From the NCBI GenBank assembly GCA_035559535.1, contig DATMBG010000021.1, forward strand, positions 124,001-188,000: DNA of 64,000 nucleotides, read 5' to 3'. A program made the position numbers and the translations under genes. The notes below the pieces were generated by a model, which was not told where the DNA came from, searched no databases, and worked only from the letters and a program-made list of their open reading frames with translations. Below are positions 54,672 through 63,021 of this stretch, piece after piece (positions within the stretch are counted from its first letter, which is position 1; the number at the start of each line of letters is the position of its first letter). The DNA is from Candidatus Limnocylindrales bacterium. Its GTDB lineage: Bacteria; Moduliflexota; Moduliflexia; Moduliflexales; JAUQPW01.

Positions 54672-55196
54672 ATGGTCAAATCGATCTTTTCTCTTTTGTT
54701 TTATCTTCTTACCCTCACGGTAAGTATCTCCGGCTGTGGTTATCATCTGGTCGGGAGTGGGAGTCTGCCGGCCCATATTAAAACCATCTCCATTCCGCTT
54801 TTTATAAACAAAACCCAGGAACAGGGAGCCGAAGATATCCTTACCCGGGCCGTTATTAACGAATTTATAACCGGTAAGGTCAAACTCGTAGATTCTTCTC
54901 AAGCCGACGCCCGACTTAGCGGTGAAATTGTGTCCTACCTCGTCCAGCCGACCCAGTTTAACTCCAATAAGCAGGTCATCCAGTACAAACTAACCGTCGG
55001 CGTTAATGTAAAGTTGGAAGATCTGGTCAATCGAAAAGTTCTATGGGAACAGCAGAACTTAACAGAAGATGAAGACTTCAATGTGAGCCCGGATATCAGC
55101 CCCATAGAGCTTGATGATAGAGAACGACGGGCTTTTGAAAGACTCGCCGAGGACCTGGCGGGAAGGATATTGGATCTGGCTACAGAGGGATTTTAA
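54672..55196 (+). CDS. lptE: LPS-assembly lipoprotein LptE
   Basis: A 174-residue lipoprotein that plugs LptD in the outer membrane. The signal peptide ends in the lipobox SISGC, then GYHLVGSGSLPAHIKTISIP, the family hallmark. INEFITGKVKLVDSSQADAR and the C-terminal FERLAEDLAGRILDLA also match. The position between leuS and holA is the classical one. The ATG lies 12 bases after the hairpin, and no good ribosome binding site is seen in between. Confidence 0.94.
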   Translation: MVKSIFSLLFYLLTLTVSISGCGYHLVGSGSLPAHIKTISIPLFINKTQEQGAEDILTRAVINEFITGKVKLVDSSQADARLSGEIVSYLVQPTQFNSNKQVIQYKLTVGVNVKLEDLVNRKVLWEQQNLTEDEDFNVSPDISPIELDDRERRAFERLAEDLAGRILDLATEGF

Positions 55197-55223
55197 CGGC
55201 TTCCCGAAGGTCAAACGGTACAG

Positions 55224-56231
55224 GTGGCTAAATCTTATCTGACTTATTCAGAGCTACGGAATAAACTCGAAGCGGGAGACATCCGACCCCTCTATCTCTT
55301 TCAAGGAGAAGAGGAGTTTTTAATGGAAGAAGCCATCGACCTTCTCAAGGAGAAGGTCTTAGGCTCTGCATCTTCTGATTTTAATTTCGAGAAATTTTAC
55401 GGTAAGGAAACAAAGGTAACCGATATCCTCTCCAGTGCAGAGACCACTCCCTTCCTCAGCCCGCGACGTCTCCTTCTCGTGAAAGATGCAGATCTCTTTC
55501 CGCCGGCGGACCTGGATGCCCTTGCCGATTATGCCATCAAACCCAATCCGGCTACCTGCCTGGTCCTTATGGCAAAAAAAATAGATACCAAGAGAAAAGC
55601 CTTTTGGGAAGCCTGGAAGACCTATGGGGAAATCGTCCAATTTTGGAAATTGTTTGAAAACGAAGTGCCCAAATGGATTCAACAGCGGGCTAAAAAATAT
55701 AACCTTTCTATGCCGCCGGAGACTTCCTTATATCTTTATGAAAGAGTCGGGAACGACCTGCGACAGTTGGACCAGGAGTTGGAAAAAGTTCGTACCTTTC
55801 TGGGTCCAGGACAGGAGGTATCCCGGGAAGTCCTGGAGAATTTATCCCAACATATTCGACCATATTCGGTTTTTGATTTAGTGGAAAGTTTAAGCCAGAA
55901 AAAATTGGATCAGACATTCAAAATACTGGATGTTCTCCTGAGGGAGGGTGAGGAACCCTTGAAAATCCTCGCCCTGATAGCCAGGCAAATCCGTTTGCTC
56001 TGGCAGGTTAAGCTGGCCAGGGCCGAGGGAAAATCCTCGACCTGGATGGAAAAAGAATTGGGTATTCCGGCAAGACACCTGAAAAACCTTCAGGAACAGG
56101 AGAAGAACTTTTCTTTAGACCGCCTTAAAAAAGCCTTTACACGGCTATCCGAAACCGATATGGCCCTGAAATCCAGCCTTCATACCCCCCAGATTTTGCT
56201 CGAAAGCCTGATCCTTGATCTGATTATTTAG
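55224..56231 (+). CDS. holA: DNA polymerase III delta subunit
   Basis: A 335-residue clamp-loader delta subunit. The N-terminal AAA-like domain begins with a conserved PLYLFQGEEEFLMEEAID and includes TPFLSPRRLLLVKDADLF; the C-terminal helical collar domain is DRLKKAFTRLSETDMALKSS. As usual for delta, no Walker A motif is present. The start is GTG at 55224, with no better alternative in frame. It is followed by the repeat-rich gap before rpsT. Confidence 0.93.
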   Translation: MAKSYLTYSELRNKLEAGDIRPLYLFQGEEEFLMEEAIDLLKEKVLGSASSDFNFEKFYGKETKVTDILSSAETTPFLSPRRLLLVKDADLFPPADLDALADYAIKPNPATCLVLMAKKIDTKRKAFWEAWKTYGEIVQFWKLFENEVPKWIQQRAKKYNLSMPPETSLYLYERVGNDLRQLDQELEKVRTFLGPGQEVSREVLENLSQHIRPYSVFDLVESLSQKKLDQTFKILDVLLREGEEPLKILALIARQIRLLWQVKLARAEGKSSTWMEKELGIPARHLKNLQEQEKNFSLDRLKKAFTRLSETDMALKSSLHTPQILLESLILDLII

Positions 56232-56340
56232 TCAAGGCGTTAAGGGATATCTAGACCTTATGTCTGATCCTTAGCTTGACGCGCATGGGGCACATGGGAA
56301 GTTGACCTGGAGATCCATCGGCTTCCATAAGCACCAGTTA

Positions 56341-56473
56341 AGCTGAAAAGCCGCGTCAGAGTGGGCGACGACATTGTAGGGGCACGGCGACGCCGTGCCC
56401 CTACGTGGATAGGATTTTGTTTCCCCTGGCGTAAGCCAGGGGCTATTCCCAGGTCGCCCCGCTGGGGCTAACC
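56341..56473. repeat. AGCCCCG dispersed element, copy 3 with nested insertion
   Basis: It starts AGCTGAAAAGCCGCGTCAG and ends GGTCGCCCCGCTGGGGC, like the other copies. A GTAGGGGC palindrome interrupts it at 56376. It also carries CCCCTGGC-GTAA-GCCAGGGG near 56423-56443, a short stem absent from copies 1 and 2. Confidence 0.78.
56376..56404. repeat. GTAGGGGC palindromic repeat, copy 4
   Basis: Perfect 14-base arms GTAGGGGCACGGCG and CGCCGTGCCCCTAC around a single A. The inner arm matches copy 1 at 17399 except where copy 1 has lost pairing. Confidence 0.92.
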
Positions 56474-56475
56474 TT

Positions 56476-56556
56476 CTTATGCTGATGTATAGGCCCCCGG
56501 CTCTCCTTTCCCATAGCGTGGGAGAGGGGAGCCGGGGGCCTATGCATCAGCATAAG
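56476..56556. repeat. 81-bp near-perfect hairpin
   Basis: Two 38-base arms (56476-56513 and 56519-56556) pair with only three mismatches around a TAGCG loop. The arms start CTTATGCTGATG and include AGGCCCCCGGCT. No second copy was found in the window. Confidence 0.9.
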
Positions 56557-56583
56557 ACCAGAAGGAATTACTTTATTAATCCC

Positions 56584-56671
56584 AACACCCCCCTGGCCTC
56601 CCTCCAGGGGGAACCTAAAAGGGGAATGGTCCTGACCGAAGTCCCTCCTGGAGGGGGGCCAGGAGGGTGTT
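56584..56671. repeat. ACACCCCCC inverted-repeat element, copy 2
   Basis: An 88-bp element with about 30-base inverted ends beginning AACACCCCCCTGGCC and ending GGCCAGGAGGGTGTT, with several mismatches. It is related to the 109-bp copy at 25982 in its terminal words and G/C tracts, but has a shorter, unrelated centre. Confidence 0.82.
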
Positions 56672-56785
56672 CTTCTCTGCTTAACCTGGCGCCTAGGGGG
56701 GCTGGGGTAAGGACGGAGAACTACCCGCAATTAACTTTACAAGGTAGTACCCTTCATCGGGAGGGATGGGGAAAGCTCTAAACCT

Positions 56786-57067
56786 TTAAGCAGAAGTTTG
56801 AGACGCTATGAGAGCATTCAATTTATGCATCAGACGGGATTTTTTTCGACTGGCTTTATTCAAATGAATGATTCCCTTGGCAGCCAGTTTGTCCAGAATA
56901 GGTATAGCCTTTTGTAAGGCGGCCTTAGCACCTTCTATATCTTTCTCAGCAATCGCCATCTCCACCTTCTTAACCAGATTTTTCATCCGCGTCTTATAAG
57001 ACGCATTTCGCCGCCGACGGACCTCGTCCTGCCGCATTTTTTTAATAGCCGATTTATGATTCGCCAT
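56786..57067 (-). CDS. rpsT: 30S ribosomal protein S20
   Basis: A 93-residue basic protein that binds 16S rRNA. It begins MANHKSAIKKMRQDEVRRRR and contains KGIIHLNKASRKKSRLMHKL near the end, both typical. The ATG at 57067 gives the normal family length; the frame continues upstream to 57142 without homology. It is the only minus-strand gene in this half of the window. Confidence 0.97.
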   Translation of the reverse strand: MANHKSAIKKMRQDEVRRRRNASYKTRMKNLVKKVEMAIAEKDIEGAKAALQKAIPILDKLAAKGIIHLNKASRKKSRLMHKLNALIASQTSA

Positions 57068-57172
57068 AGTTTGGAACAGGCAATGCGCACTACCTACAGG
57101 GGATTTTTTAACCTTACCTGCTACGCATCCTGCAGTACGCATTACAGGGGTTTATTTTAATTTTCTAAAAAG

Positions 57173-57199
57173 CTAATACCCCGTCCCTAACCTTGTCAA
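57173..57199 (-). promoter_or_regulatory. Candidate promoter of rpsT
   Basis: Minus-strand TTGACA (57194-57199) with TATTAG (57173-57178) 15 bases away, a short spacer. The -35 context AACTTGACAAGG matches the polysaccharide promoters. About 105 bases separate it from the start codon. Confidence 0.35.
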
Positions 57200-57355
57200 G
57201 TTCTTTCCTTTATAAAGTTTTGCAAAAAATTTCTTGATCAGAGAACGGTAATAGCGTATATGTCATGATAGAATGGGATTTATAATGGTAAAGATAGGCT
57301 TAAAGGTCTGTCTTCTTTTAGCAAACCACCTGGAGGGTATTTGGAAGGTGAGGTT

Positions 57356-60300
57356 ATGATGGGATTTTTTAAGGCGAATAATTCAGAGAAAAAAGCCGAG
57401 AAATTTATGTTAAAGGGCCAGGACTTATTTAGACGGGGTAAGGAGGAAGAAGCAATCCGAAAATTTGAGCAGGCCGCACTGTTATTGCCCACTTCTCCCA
57501 AACCAAGTTTGTGCCTTGGAAAAGCCCATGCAAAAAGGGGAAATTTCGATCTGGCTCTAAAGCATTATTATAAGGCCCTGTACTTCTGCGATCTTCTGGA
57601 AGAGCCTCACATCCTGTATGAAATCGCACGCATTTATATTCAAATGGGTAAATTTGATCTGGCCGAGGAAAAGTTATTGAAAATCCTGGATCTGAATAGC
57701 AATTTCGAACCGGCCTGGAGTGGACTCGGTTATGTTTACCAAATCACAGGTCGTCTTTCCAAGGCCATCGAAGCCCAGACTAAGGCTCTAGAATTAAGAA
57801 ATCAAGACCTTTCCAATCTCACAGATCTGGCGCAATCTTATGCCCTTCTGGGGGAAAATCAAAAGGCTTCCGAGTTGTTGAGAACCGCCCTACCCCTTGC
57901 AAAAAAATCGGGAAATGCTTACTGGATCGAGAAAATTTCCTTGGGGTTAAAGGAGATGGAATTTCGGGATGGAACCGAGTTAGGGATTAAAGATCGACTG
58001 TATATCGATCAAGAAATCCTCTGTCTGGGGGGAGATCGGGATGATGGGATTCAAATCCCGATTTATCATAACTATGAACTTCAATATACGGACTTTGCCC
58101 GATTCGTCCAGCGATTTCTGGCCTTTAAAAGGGTCTTCAAATGGAACATTACCTGTACCGCCTTTCAAGATAAAGAGTCTTTACCCCTGGCTACTGCCCT
58201 GGCCTGCTTAATGGAGATTCCGGTTAAAAGTGTCTCCAAGGTACAAAGTTCGGATCGGGTTTTGCTGTGCTATACCCTCTTAAAAGAATTGGATTCCCTG
58301 GCCACGACCCTCTCAAAATTAGGTAAAAAATCCAAAAGTATTATCTCCTTTGCCGCAGCCGTTGTCTTTCCGGTGATCCCAGAAAGACCTCTACCGGATA
58401 TTATCGGTATTCCGGTCAGTGGTGAAGTTTCTTTACCCTGGACGGATCGCCTTCTGAACGGAGAGACAACCACTTCTTCATCGCCGATTCGAGAAAATCG
58501 TTTTTTCCGCCCGCGCCACGCTTCCCCGGCGACCCAGGAAACCGGCTCTTCAAGTCCCCAAACCGATATCTCTCAAAATATCCTGACCGCTTTATATAAT
58601 ATTTTGGAGGATCGAAATTTAGAGGCCCAGATTTCCTACTATTTTTTGAATCATCCCCAGATTCGGGACCATTTAAAAACCCCTTCCCTTCATCGAAGTC
58701 CCTCGGAGATAACCAAAGCCTTAACCCGGGAAATGAATGAGGAAACTATCATTGAGAATCTCTCGTCCCACAATAAAGGGAGGATTCTATCGGTTGTTGG
58801 ATGTATGACCGAGCAACATCTCCAATCTCCCAAAGTGATTGAATCCTTAAAGAAGGCTTACCTCGAAAATCAGGACCCCATGGTTCGAAATTTTCTGGGC
58901 AAATTGTTGATGAATGTCCGGGACGATGAGGGATTAGATTACCTGATTAAGATTTTTCTAAATTCTCGGGCCGAAGTCCTTAAAGGGGAAACCCAGCAGG
59001 TTCAGAATTCTGCACTTTCTCTAAGAAGAGCGGCCATTCAGGACATCATTACCAGTAACCACCGAAGAGTGGCCGATGTTATTTATCGGGCTTTGAAGGA
59101 TCCAGATGAAGAAATCCGCTATGCGGCTACCCAGGGACTGGATAAGTTAGAGCCTGCACCTAAAACTACCCAACTGGTTCTCCAACTCTTAAAGGATAGT
59201 CCCCGAATTTGTTGTGCCGCTTTGCAGTACCTGAGTAAAAATGAACGGGAAACTTTACTGGATCACCTTCCTACCCTTTTGCGGCATGAGCAGCCGGTGG
59301 TTGTCTATGAAACTTTGAAGGTCATTAAAGATCTGGGGGCTGAGGTAACCAACCGGTTGTCCTTACTTCCCCATGTGGTCAGACTCCTTTCCCATTCCGA
59401 TCTGAACCTCATCCGGGAAGCGGTAGGGGTCCTCGGAGCCATAGGAGATGTAGATTCCGGAAGGTACCTGTTTCCTCTTCTGGAACATGAAAATCCTGAA
59501 GTAAAAAAAGCGGTTATTAACAGTCTGGTAAAAATAAACGGAACGGGAGCAACCCTCTTTCTGTTAGAATGGCTCAAGAAGGAAATCCCGGAAATAAAAG
59601 GTAAAATCATCGAATTATTGGGAGAGGCCGGCTCCGAGGAAGTTACCCAATCGGTTATTGAATGTGTAGAGGAAGATCCCGAAAATTTGGAGCTTCGGAT
59701 CGCAGCCATCCGGTATCTTAAAAAGTTCAAGGATCGTAAATCTCTCCCCTTCATTCGGAAAATGTTGAAGAGGGAGAAGGATGAAGATGCCCTGGTTGAC
59801 ATGATCCAAATCCTGGATGAAATTGGAGAAGAAGAAGATATAGAACTTCTTACTTCTCTGCTGGCTTCCTCTCCCAGGGTTCAGTTTAAGGCCGCAGGAG
59901 TCCTCTACAAGAAAGGAAGAGAAAAATATTTTGAGATCCTGGAAGATGGGATTCGATCTAAAAAGCTCTCCATGAATCTGGAAGCGGTAAAAATCCTGGG
60001 GGAGATCGGAGACAGTCGGAGCCTAGAAAAGCTTTTTGAAGCTTTTAAGAAACGGGATATTCAATTGGATGAACGGATTGTGGAGATCCTTTATAAGCAT
60101 AAAGATCAGACCACGCTATTACCCCTTGTTCAAGAATCTACAGAAACAGACCAGGAACCCCAGAAAGTGGATATCGAAGGAATCCTCCGGGTTGCCCAAG
60201 GCGGCACCCTACGAGAAACCTCTTATAAGGCCCTATTAATACTCGAGCAGTTTATTGGAAATAAAGTCATGAAGATCGTAAAAGATTTGCTAAAACCCGG

Positions 60301-60475
60301 GGTGGACTATAAACTTAAATGTAATGCGCTTCAGTTTTTAAGTAAGCATAAAGCAGAGCAGAATCGACGGCTTATAGAACAAATGCTGGAAGATGAAAAT
60401 ATCTACGTGGTTAATACAGCGCGGAAGTTGCTCATGCAGGGAAATTCGTCTGTTACCCGTTGTGTGGAAAGCTAA
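57356..60475 (+). CDS. Large TPR and HEAT-repeat protein
   Basis: About 1040 residues with no signal peptide or helices for the membrane. The first 190 residues are tetratricopeptide repeats (LFRRGKEEEAIRKFEQAALL, GNFDLALKHYYKALYF, GRLSKAIEAQTKALEL). Residues about 230-440 show no recognised domain and include a Ser/Pro-rich stretch near 390-415. From about 480 to the end are HEAT/PBS-lyase-type repeats (DPDEEIRYAATQGLDKL, HSDLNLIREAVGVLGAIGD, HENPEVKKAVINSLVKI). It is probably a scaffold. ATG at 57356 or 57359 follows GGAAGGTGAGG. It lies 72 bp upstream of tolQ and might share its operon. Confidence 0.8.
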   Translation: MMGFFKANNSEKKAEKFMLKGQDLFRRGKEEEAIRKFEQAALLLPTSPKPSLCLGKAHAKRGNFDLALKHYYKALYFCDLLEEPHILYEIARIYIQMGKFDLAEEKLLKILDLNSNFEPAWSGLGYVYQITGRLSKAIEAQTKALELRNQDLSNLTDLAQSYALLGENQKASELLRTALPLAKKSGNAYWIEKISLGLKEMEFRDGTELGIKDRLYIDQEILCLGGDRDDGIQIPIYHNYELQYTDFARFVQRFLAFKRVFKWNITCTAFQDKESLPLATALACLMEIPVKSVSKVQSSDRVLLCYTLLKELDSLATTLSKLGKKSKSIISFAAAVVFPVIPERPLPDIIGIPVSGEVSLPWTDRLLNGETTTSSSPIRENRFFRPRHASPATQETGSSSPQTDISQNILTALYNILEDRNLEAQISYYFLNHPQIRDHLKTPSLHRSPSEITKALTREMNEETIIENLSSHNKGRILSVVGCMTEQHLQSPKVIESLKKAYLENQDPMVRNFLGKLLMNVRDDEGLDYLIKIFLNSRAEVLKGETQQVQNSALSLRRAAIQDIITSNHRRVADVIYRALKDPDEEIRYAATQGLDKLEPAPKTTQLVLQLLKDSPRICCAALQYLSKNERETLLDHLPTLLRHEQPVVVYETLKVIKDLGAEVTNRLSLLPHVVRLLSHSDLNLIREAVGVLGAIGDVDSGRYLFPLLEHENPEVKKAVINSLVKINGTGATLFLLEWLKKEIPEIKGKIIELLGEAGSEEVTQSVIECVEEDPENLELRIAAIRYLKKFKDRKSLPFIRKMLKREKDEDALVDMIQILDEIGEEEDIELLTSLLASSPRVQFKAAGVLYKKGREKYFEILEDGIRSKKLSMNLEAVKILGEIGDSRSLEKLFEAFKKRDIQLDERIVEILYKHKDQTTLLPLVQESTETDQEPQKVDIEGILRVAQGGTLRETSYKALLILEQFIGNKVMKIVKDLLKPGVDYKLKCNALQFLSKHKAEQNRRLIEQMLEDENIYVVNTARKLLMQGNSSVTRCVES

Positions 60476-60547
60476 CCCCCAAGCCCATGGTTTTGATTTT
60501 AAAGTAACCAACAAGGAACAACGGGCAGCAGACAACAGGTAAAACCG

Positions 60548-61264
60548 ATGTTACAGACTTTCCAAACCCTTGATATCGTCGAAATGATTCAGCAGGCGGG
60601 CATCGTAGCCAAGATGGTCCTGCTACTTCTGGTTCTCATCTCTATTTTTTCCTGGGCTATTATTCTTCTTAAATTCAAGATCCTGACCACATCCCAACGA
60701 GAATCCCGGAAGTTTTTATCTATTTATGAAGAAAATAAGGATTTTGCCGACCTTTACTCCAGTTGCAATATGTTACGGAAAGGCTCCCTGGTTAAGTTAT
60801 TTAAGGCAGCTTATCTGGAACTCCAGCAAATAAGAAAGGATATTCTCTCTAAGAAAATAGCCGGAGACCTTAACCTGAAGAGCGATGTGGCCGACTGGAT
60901 AGAAGATCTTAGCGATCTTCTTCAGCGGGTTCTGCTGACCGAAACGGCTTCTCTGGAAAGATATCTGGTATTTTTGGCTACCATAAGTACCTCCGCCCCT
61001 TTAATCGGATTGTTCGGTACGGTTTGGGGCGTTATGAATGCTTTCCGCAGCATTGGAGGTCAGGGATTTGCCAGCATTGGAGCGGTAGCCCCCGGTATTG
61101 CAGAGGCTCTGGTAACCACCGTTGCAGGACTGGCTACGGCCATTCCGGCTGCCATCTTTTACAATTATTTTATTAATAAAGTGCGACTTTATTCTCTGGA
61201 AATGGAGGCATTTTCCTCTGAGTTGACCAGCGTTATTAAGCGAGAACTGAAGGGAATGAAATAA
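60548..61264 (+). CDS. tolQ: TolQ/ExbB-family proton channel subunit
   Basis: A 238-residue inner-membrane protein with three helices (about residues 18-40, 135-160 and 170-195). The conserved segment is APLIGLFGTVWGVMNAFRSI, followed by the third-helix AEALVTTVAGLATAIPAAIF. With TolR it couples the proton-motive force to the Tol-Pal system that keeps the outer membrane in register during division. It starts the tolQRAB block, four bases before tolR. Confidence 0.95.
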   Translation: MLQTFQTLDIVEMIQQAGIVAKMVLLLLVLISIFSWAIILLKFKILTTSQRESRKFLSIYEENKDFADLYSSCNMLRKGSLVKLFKAAYLELQQIRKDILSKKIAGDLNLKSDVADWIEDLSDLLQRVLLTETASLERYLVFLATISTSAPLIGLFGTVWGVMNAFRSIGGQGFASIGAVAPGIAEALVTTVAGLATAIPAAIFYNYFINKVRLYSLEMEAFSSELTSVIKRELKGMK

Positions 61265-61268
61265 CCCT

Positions 61269-61700
61269 ATGCAAAGAAAAGAGCATCACACCCTGGCCGA
61301 AGTTAATATCATCCCTCTGGTCGATGTGGTTTTTGTTTTACTCATTATTTTTATGGTTACAGCCCCCATGATGCATCGGGGTATCGATGTGCAATTACCC
61401 CAGGCGGGGGTAGGGGCCATGGGGCCCGAGGAAAAACTGATTATCACCATCACCGGGGATCGGCAGGTTTATCTCAATGACCGCCCGGTTTCCCTAGAAG
61501 ATCTTCGCGATTTGCTTCAAAATCTAAACTTATCGAAACCCGAAGAGACTGTCTACATCCGTTCGGATCAGTCGGTGCCTTACGGTTTCGTCGTCAGTAC
61601 CATCGCGAAGATTAAGGAAGCGGGAATTCAAAAGATAGGCCTGGTAACCAGTCCGGTAACCTCGGAGAAGAAAACAGAAACCGTTAATAAAAAGCGATGA
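61269..61700 (+). CDS. tolR: TolR/ExbD-family protein
   Basis: A 143-residue protein with one N-terminal helix containing the essential Asp in PLVDVVFVLLIIFMV and a periplasmic domain ending GFVVSTIAKIKEAGIQKIGL. It pairs with TolQ. Its stop overlaps the tolA start as ATGA. Confidence 0.95.
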   Translation: MQRKEHHTLAEVNIIPLVDVVFVLLIIFMVTAPMMHRGIDVQLPQAGVGAMGPEEKLIITITGDRQVYLNDRPVSLEDLRDLLQNLNLSKPEETVYIRSDQSVPYGFVVSTIAKIKEAGIQKIGLVTSPVTSEKKTETVNKKR

Positions 61701-62941
61701 AGACTCAAGATAAGGGATATAAAGGCCCAGAGATACAAAAGCGCGGAGAGGACCCAGAGATCCGAAGACCCGGGGCCGAAGAAAAAATCTCCGGGTCCCC
61801 AAAGCTTGGAGTCTCCGTGTTACAGGATGTGGTATCTCCACATCCCCAGGCTCCCTCCTCTCAAATATGGAGCATGATCGGGGTCTCTCTTCTGCTTCAT
61901 ATCCTCTTTGTAGGGATTGTCCTCTTTGCTGCTACCTACCTCCTTAAACAGCAGGGAGTGATTTTCTCAGGGCAAGCCATCACAGTAGGGTTGGTTTCCG
62001 ATTCGGATCTGGGAGGTCTTCCTTTAGGAGAATCCCTGACAGGCTCTAAACCGGGCCCGGCTAAATCAAGTTTTGAAGATATTCCGAAACCTGAAGTCAA
62101 AAAGGCTTCCACAGAAACCCCGCAAATAGAGGTTAAAGAACCCATCACACCTCCTGTGGAAAAAAAAGATACACCTGAGAAAAAGGACGAAGTCCTTCCA
62201 ACCGGCAAGGAAGCAAAGGTAAAAAAGGATGATCCCAAAACCTCATTTCGAGAGGTCAAGGATATTCCAAAGGTAAAAGACGAACCATCGGCCATTGCCG
62301 AGAAGCAATTTTCTAAACCCCCCAAGAAAACGGAAAAGGCCCCGGCCAGGGTTACAAATCGTGAGGAACGGTCTGCGGTGAGCCCTGTGGAACCACGCTC
62401 GTTTTCCGTTGAGGAAATCAGGGAAAAGCGCTTAAAGCAAATGGCAGAAGTTCTCCCCGAGAAACGACCTCCGCCCATTCCTACCCGAGAGCCAACTCCG
62501 AATCCTCCAGAAGCTCTGCCTCCGACCTCTCAACCGGAAGATAACCCTTCCCTGCGGGGTCAGAGAGTGGAATCCTCAGATGGAAAGATGGGAGGAAGTT
62601 CGGGATCGGCCTCCCTGGAATTAGGAGGAGATTTCCAGCAGGGTTCTCGGGCCCTGGTGAGTTACATGGAATCGGTTACCAATATCATCAGCAATCGCTG
62701 GCTCCCTACCAGTGGAAAGGGTCGGGGAATTATTCAATTTACCATTTTTAAAAGCGGAGAGATCTCCGATCTTCATATTTTAAAATCCTCTGGAGACAAA
62801 AACCTGGACGAATCCATTTTAAGGGCGGTAGAAGACTCTAATCCTCTTCCCGAATTCCCACCGGAATTACAACAGGAATTGGATCGCCTGAATGATTCAT
62901 TCATACGAGTAAAATTTCATTTCGGACGCAGAGTGTCCTGA
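61697..62941 (+). CDS. tolA: TolA-like protein with TonB-type C-terminal domain
   Basis: A 414-residue protein. A transmembrane helix lies at about residues 60-83 (MIGVSLLLHILFVGIVLFA), then a long Lys/Glu/Pro-rich periplasmic linker, then a TonB_C-like domain at about 330-410 (GIIQFTIFKSGEISDLHILK). It should link TolQR to TolB/Pal. The N-terminal cytoplasmic part of about 59 residues is unusually long and is encoded by purine-rich low-complexity DNA. A second ATG at 61874, at the helix, could be the real start, but the ATGA overlap with tolR supports the first. Confidence 0.85.
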   Translation: MKTQDKGYKGPEIQKRGEDPEIRRPGAEEKISGSPKLGVSVLQDVVSPHPQAPSSQIWSMIGVSLLLHILFVGIVLFAATYLLKQQGVIFSGQAITVGLVSDSDLGGLPLGESLTGSKPGPAKSSFEDIPKPEVKKASTETPQIEVKEPITPPVEKKDTPEKKDEVLPTGKEAKVKKDDPKTSFREVKDIPKVKDEPSAIAEKQFSKPPKKTEKAPARVTNREERSAVSPVEPRSFSVEEIREKRLKQMAEVLPEKRPPPIPTREPTPNPPEALPPTSQPEDNPSLRGQRVESSDGKMGGSSGSASLELGGDFQQGSRALVSYMESVTNIISNRWLPTSGKGRGIIQFTIFKSGEISDLHILKSSGDKNLDESILRAVEDSNPLPEFPPELQQELDRLNDSFIRVKFHFGRRVS

Positions 62942-62959
62942 GCCTGGAGGATAAGAATA

Positions 62960-63006
62960 GAAGATCGAGGATAGAAAGTCTGTTTCTTCCTCGATCTTCA
63001 ATTTTT
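62960..63006 (+). terminator. Hairpin with T-run between tolA and tolB
   Basis: GAAGATCGAGGA (62960-62971) pairs perfectly with TCCTCGATCTTC (62988-62999), loop of 16, followed by AATTTTT. It has the form of a Rho-independent terminator or attenuator but lies inside the tol gene set. Confidence 0.6.
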
Positions 63007-63021
63007 AATCCTCAATCCTTC

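Larger units (their letters stand above)
56232..56785. other. Convergent gap between holA and rpsT, packed with repeats
   Basis: No gene is seen. Within 450 bases lie an AGCCCCG element with an inserted GTAGGGGC palindrome, an 81-bp hairpin and an ACACCCCCC element. The gap is between convergent genes, where insertions are least harmful. The end near 56710-56785 has GGAGGGATGGGGAAAG-type G-tracts and may hold the rpsT terminator, but no clear stem with a T-run was found. Confidence 0.7.

Noticed and set aside
57068-57142. 25-residue N-terminal extension of S20
   Set aside because: S20 proteins start at MANHKSA; the extension has no similarity to the family.
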